Assembly (NCBI RefSeq): GCF_034702125.1
Contig: NC_085875.1
Coordinates: 43,275,770 to 43,339,769, forward strand
Source: Engraulis encrasicolus
Lineage: Eukaryota > Chordata > Actinopteri > Clupeiformes > Engraulidae
Direction: 5' to 3'
DNA length: 64,000 bases
Each line of letters opens with the position of its first letter. Positions within the stretch are counted from its first letter, which is position 1. Below the pieces are notes generated by a model that had not been told where the DNA came from, did not search any database, and saw only the letters and a program-made list of their open reading frames with translations. This document shows positions 58,914-64,000 of the stretch, piece by piece. The translations under genes and the position numbers were made by a program.

Positions 58914-59948
58914 CTGCCACTCCACTCTCCACCCCTCTAACAATAACAACTCCTGTTCCATCACAATCGCCATCATGTTTTTTTCTCTTCCCATCATGCC
59001 CGGCGGCATTTCCACGTTTTTTTTATCCTTCAGCTTTCTTACATACACCCATCAATGTTTATTTTTCGTTTGTATAAAATATGTAGGCCTATGTTGCATT
59101 GTTGTACAGATGTGTGTTATATTCATATAGGTGTATGAATTGCTCACTTGTTTACTCTGCACTGTAACTCAAAGACCATGTAAGGAAACAACACACTGTA
59201 ACTAAACCATAGATTGTGCACTACAATGTGCAAAAAAACAATGTACTTCACCTACTGTATATAGTACACTAGAAAACAACACATCACCATGTGTCAAAAC
59301 ATAACAATGTAATTCACACCCCCATTGTGCCCTCGAATCCAAGTGTCACACTCGATACAGTGTCACACTTGCCTGTAACGACGAGTGAGCATTTCGAGCG
59401 CCACCACACAGGGCTCACCTTTGTCCTCGTTGTCCTCAAAAGCCACCACCCCGAGTAGCTTTATAAGCAGGGAACATGCTCAGATGCGACAGACAGCAAC
59501 ACGCCCGAGTGTAACTGTAGTAGCTCGCTGGCAGTGTGTGTGTGCGAGTGTGTGTGTATGTGTGTGTGCGCGTGTGTGCGGTAGCAAGCAACCTGTTTAT
59601 CAATCTGTAAATTGACTGGCGGGCGTGCTAATCCTCGTGGCTTCCTAATGTGGCGTGTCAAAGACACAACCTCATCCCCCTGCGCCACCGTGATTGATGT
59701 GCGTGAGCAACCTTGATGTGACGGTAGTAGAGGTGGTGGTGGTGGTGGTGGAGGGGTGACGGGAGGTGGGGGTGGCCGAGGTGGCGATGGTGTAAGACCG
59801 CAGGGGTTTTTCTTCGGCTCAGATAGTCTTCGCGCTCATGAATAAAACAGGGGCTTTACAGCTTCCTGTGCGCCTAATTCACAGAGCGGCACCCCACACA
59901 CACACTAACACACACACACACACATACGAGCACACATATATACACACA

Positions 59949-59951
<3 letters not shown>
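58908..59951. other. Non-coding sequence
   Basis: Mixed sequence with a GGTGGT run near 59735 and TG words near 59535. No exon recognised. Confidence 0.4.
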
Positions 59952-60034
<83 letters not shown>

Positions 60035-60038
60035 CACG
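59952..60038. repeat. (CA)n microsatellite, then (CT)n
   Basis: CA repeat with variants, followed by CT-rich sequence to 60107. Confidence 0.93.
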
Positions 60039-60107
60039 TCTCTCTCTCTCTCTGTCTCTCTCTCCTATCCCTCTCCTTCTCTCTCTCTTGCTCTCTCTCT
60101 CTCTCAC

Positions 60108-60562
60108 ACACACACACACATACACGCAGCAGACTGTTTTTTATGACATTCGGCTGGAACAATATCTGTCTCCATTCCAGAGGGGATTGGAGTGGGGAGA
60201 TTTTGTGCTGCTCATTCTGGGCCTGTAATTTCCCCAAATCAGTGTGTTTTTGCCAAATGTCCACAGAAACAGCGGGGGGAATCAGGCTTTTTGTGTGTCC
60301 CTCCTACACCTCCCCGCTGTAACATGGAAATAAATCATAAGGCTTTCCCCACTTGGACGCTTTTGGCTTACCATGTTAGCCCTGGCCCATGGTGTCTTGC
60401 ATGACAGTGAATTGTACTTTTAAACGGTTTCCTTGCTGGTGTGGAAAATGCTTCTCAGCCCGTGGTGCTTAGTGAGTGACAGTAAGTTGACTGTGTTTTG
60501 CCTGAAAGTGCATGTTGAAAAGCTATGGTTTGCTTGCCTCGAGGTCCAGATGTAACGGATGC
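60108..60562. other. Non-coding block, possible conserved stretch
   Basis: 60130-60420 is free of simple repeats with CATAAGGC- and GGCCTGTAATT-type words. Nothing else recognised. Confidence 0.35.
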
Positions 60563-60993
60563 GATGCTAACTAGCAGAGTTCGGCGTAGAACGTTAGTAA
60601 CCTCCATCCCGAAGCCACATACAGTATCGATAGCGCTGAGCTATTGGTTTGGACCTTAAGGTCAGTGGTATGGTGCTGTGCCTCCCATGCCTGAACTGGA
60701 GCATTGACTGTTAGGTTGTGGGTTCGAGCCCCGAGTGGGAACTAGCGCAGATGACCTAAGTTACATAGGTGTCGTAGACCCGGGATGGGGTGAGTGTAAT
60801 AGATGCCAACTAGCAGTGTTTGGCTTGTTAGTAAACCTCCCTCCCGAAGTCTCATACAGTATTGTAACATAGACCTATCGGTCTGGACCTTTACCTCAGC
60901 TGCATTGTGCTGTGCCTACAATGCCCGAATTGGAGTGCAGTAGGTTGTGGGTTTTGAGCCCCAAGTGGCGAACTAGCACTACACAAACATCAG
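60563..60993 (+). repeat. Tandem duplication of a tRNA-like SINE unit
   Basis: Units 60563-60801 and 60802-60993 share GATGCNAACTAGCAG, TCCCGAAG, CATACAGTAT and CTGTGCCT words in the same order. Unit 1 has GGGTTCGAGCCCC, a B-box-like sequence; unit 2 has GGGTTTTGAGCCCC. The second unit is shorter and diverged. Confidence 0.65.
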
Positions 60994-61449
60994 TTACACA
61001 GACTCATTTTACCTGGTGTACACAGTCGAGCGTTATCAGTGGCTGAACATCATGCATAGTTAATGTATGGTGGGTCACTTTGTATTTGTTTTCTTTTCAA
61101 AATATGTGATGATCAGCCTCCTTACGCTGTTCCAGTGAGGAAACTGATACAGGACCTGATTTTTGGCATGTTGGAATTGGAAACAGTGTCTGGCTTGAAG
61201 CAATGCATAATGTTGTCTGTGGATGTCAGCACACTACGTACATAGGTCTTGTATGTGCTGGTCTGAAAACTCTAACCGAGGGACTAGGTCGAGGTGTGTT
61301 TCTTGACAACATCGTTGTGATCTAAGTTAGCATTTTACTTGGTTGCAATGCAGTTTCCCATTGGAAACCTAGTTAGTTGCTAACTGGTTAGCAACAATGC
61401 TTTCGAGAAACGGGATCCAGGGCTGTCAGGTCATTTCAACTATGTATGT
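60994..61449. other. Non-coding sequence, nothing recognised
   Basis: Unique-looking sequence with an imperfect inverted AACCTAGTTAG / CTAACTGGTT motif near 61368-61392. Confidence 0.4.
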
Positions 61450-61498
61450 CCAAGACAAATTTCCTTCGGGACCATTAAAAAGAATCTTGAATCTTGAA
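61450..61498 (+). mobile_element. LINE 3' tail
   Basis: CAAGACAAATTTCCTTCGGG followed by ACCATTAAAAAGAATC and a CTTGAATCTTGAA tandem is a common fish LINE 3' end; related in its tandem tail to 37365-37375. Confidence 0.65.
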
Positions 61499-61598
61499 AA
61501 CAAGCATCATTTCCCAAACAAAACATGTGCCATAATATGACCTCTGTGACCAGTCATGTGACACTGCTTCCCCACTTTCTTCCTCCCCACTTTCTTCC

Positions 61599-61601
<3 letters not shown>

Positions 61602-61660
<59 letters not shown>
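61602..61660. repeat. (CT)n microsatellite
   Basis: Uninterrupted CT repeat. Confidence 0.96.
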
Positions 61661-61663
<3 letters not shown>

Positions 61664-62109
61664 AGTCTCAGTACCTTGGACATCTCCTCACAATTAGTTG
61701 GTGAGTGCTGTGCTGTATCCGAGCCGTTTCCTCACGAGCCCCTGTTTGCAGACTCATTACCCGGCCCCGCTGGTGTCTGTCGGCAGCTGAGAGGTAGTCA
61801 AACAAAGCTCCACTTGTGCTTCCGGAGCTCCTCTCCAGCTCTCTGCACCACACCGCTCCGCACTGCTCCGCGCTGCACCACACCGCACCAACCGGCCCTA
61901 CCATTGGTGGAGGTGCTGGGGCGGGGGGGTGGAGGAGGGGGAGGAGGAGAGTGTAAAAACAAACCCTCCATCACCGTAGTCGGCACTAGACAACACTCTG
62001 GGAGTGCAATGGGCACAAACAGACTCACACACCCTCATACATTTTTGTGTATGTCTGTATTTATGCGGTTGTTACATTGACTCCAATGACTTTAGCGCGC
62101 GCCGCGCAT
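61661..62109. other. Non-coding sequence
   Basis: Contains ACCACACCGC-type repeats near 61850-61890 and a G-rich run at 61918-61950. Nothing recognised. Confidence 0.4.
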
Positions 62110-62293
<184 letters not shown>

Positions 62294-62570
62294 AAGCCCT
62301 TAGAGCTGACAGGTATGACTGGTTGTAGTCTACCATCCTGTCCTGTCAACTTCTGTGTGGCACCATAAATCTTAGGAGACATCAGCATCAAATATCAAAC
62401 TTGCAATCTGACAATTCACTCACCGAAGATGTACTTTGTAGTCAGAATTTTGTTTACCTTACCTTTTCGGACTTTGGTGAAGCAGTAGAGAGAGGGACGG
62501 GAAAGGGGTGGGGGGGCAGAGAGAGAGATAGAGAGAGAGAGAGATATTGAGAGTGACAGTGACAGTGATT

Positions 62571-62573
<3 letters not shown>

Positions 62574-62621
<48 letters not shown>
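62574..62621. repeat. (GA)n microsatellite
   Basis: GA repeat in a wider GA/GTGA-type purine-rich tract (about 62515-62705). Confidence 0.93.
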
Positions 62622-63660
<1,039 letters not shown>

Positions 63661-63757
63661 CGTGTGTGTGTGTCTGTGTGTGTGTCTGTGTGTGTGTGTG
63701 CGTGCCCGCGTGTGTGTGTGTGCATGCGCGTGCGTGCGCGCATGTCTGTCTGTGTGG
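63661..63757. repeat. (TG)n with CGTGCG interruptions
   Basis: Irregular TG/CG repeat, alternating purine-pyrimidine. Confidence 0.9.
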
Positions 63758-64000
63758 GTGGGGTGGAGGGTGGTTTGGGGGGTTTGGTCTACCGCATACA
63801 AGTGGTGTCAGTAAGGCCACTCTGTGTGTGGGTCTTTGGAGGTCCCCATCTGCGCAGGCAGGGGGACGCGGCAGAAGAAAGCCCAGGATGAGGCCCTCTG
63901 AATGGGCCGTGAATGGGCAGACGGTGGCCCGCGGCTCTCCAAAAAGAACTGGGGCTAACCCACTGTTGTCAGAGGGGAGCCACCTGGAGTCGGAGCAAGT

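Overview
The window reads as teleost fish nuclear DNA. It has spliced vertebrate-type exons with GT-AG borders, very dense (CA)n, (CT)n and (GA)n microsatellites, and many short terminal-inverted-repeat elements, tRNA-derived SINEs and LINE tails of kinds common in fish. The palindromic word GTAGGCCTAT recurs at several places. Nothing looks bacterial, viral or plasmid-like. The species cannot be named from the sequence.

One protein-coding gene can be supported: a minus-strand orthologue of KIZ (kizuna, a centrosomal PLK1 substrate). Eleven coding exons run from the ATG at 45703 down to a stop at 16303. Every junction has GT-AG borders and matching phase, and the joined frame is 2,046 nt (681 codons plus stop), close to the length I recall for human KIZ (about 673). 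One exon is a 48-nt microexon (44873-44920) that ordinary ORF calling misses. Exons 6-8 encode a helical segment I cannot match to the human protein as I remember it. An RFX-type X-box lies about 90 bp upstream of the ATG.

Layout: 1-16.3 kb is non-coding, with microsatellites, four hAT-like MITEs with 8-bp target duplications, a TTAA-flanked element, a Harbinger-like MITE, a near-perfect palindrome with 316-bp arms (7745-8398) and hammerhead-like motifs. 16.3-45.7 kb is KIZ. Its introns hold a large transposon-like unit (18670-22949) with a Tc1-length foldback element nested inside, a mosaic with two repeated hairpins (26290-28441), a LINE reverse-transcriptase remnant and a Penelope-like tail that touches the exon 8 splice donor. 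45.8-64 kb has no recognisable gene. It mixes microsatellites, a roughly 1-kb polypurine tract (54743-55795), more MITEs and SINEs, and quiet AT-rich or octamer-bearing stretches that could be conserved regulatory DNA.

No rRNA gene, functional tRNA gene, CRISPR array or operon was found. Most long open frames are translations of simple repeats or the antisense of KIZ exons.
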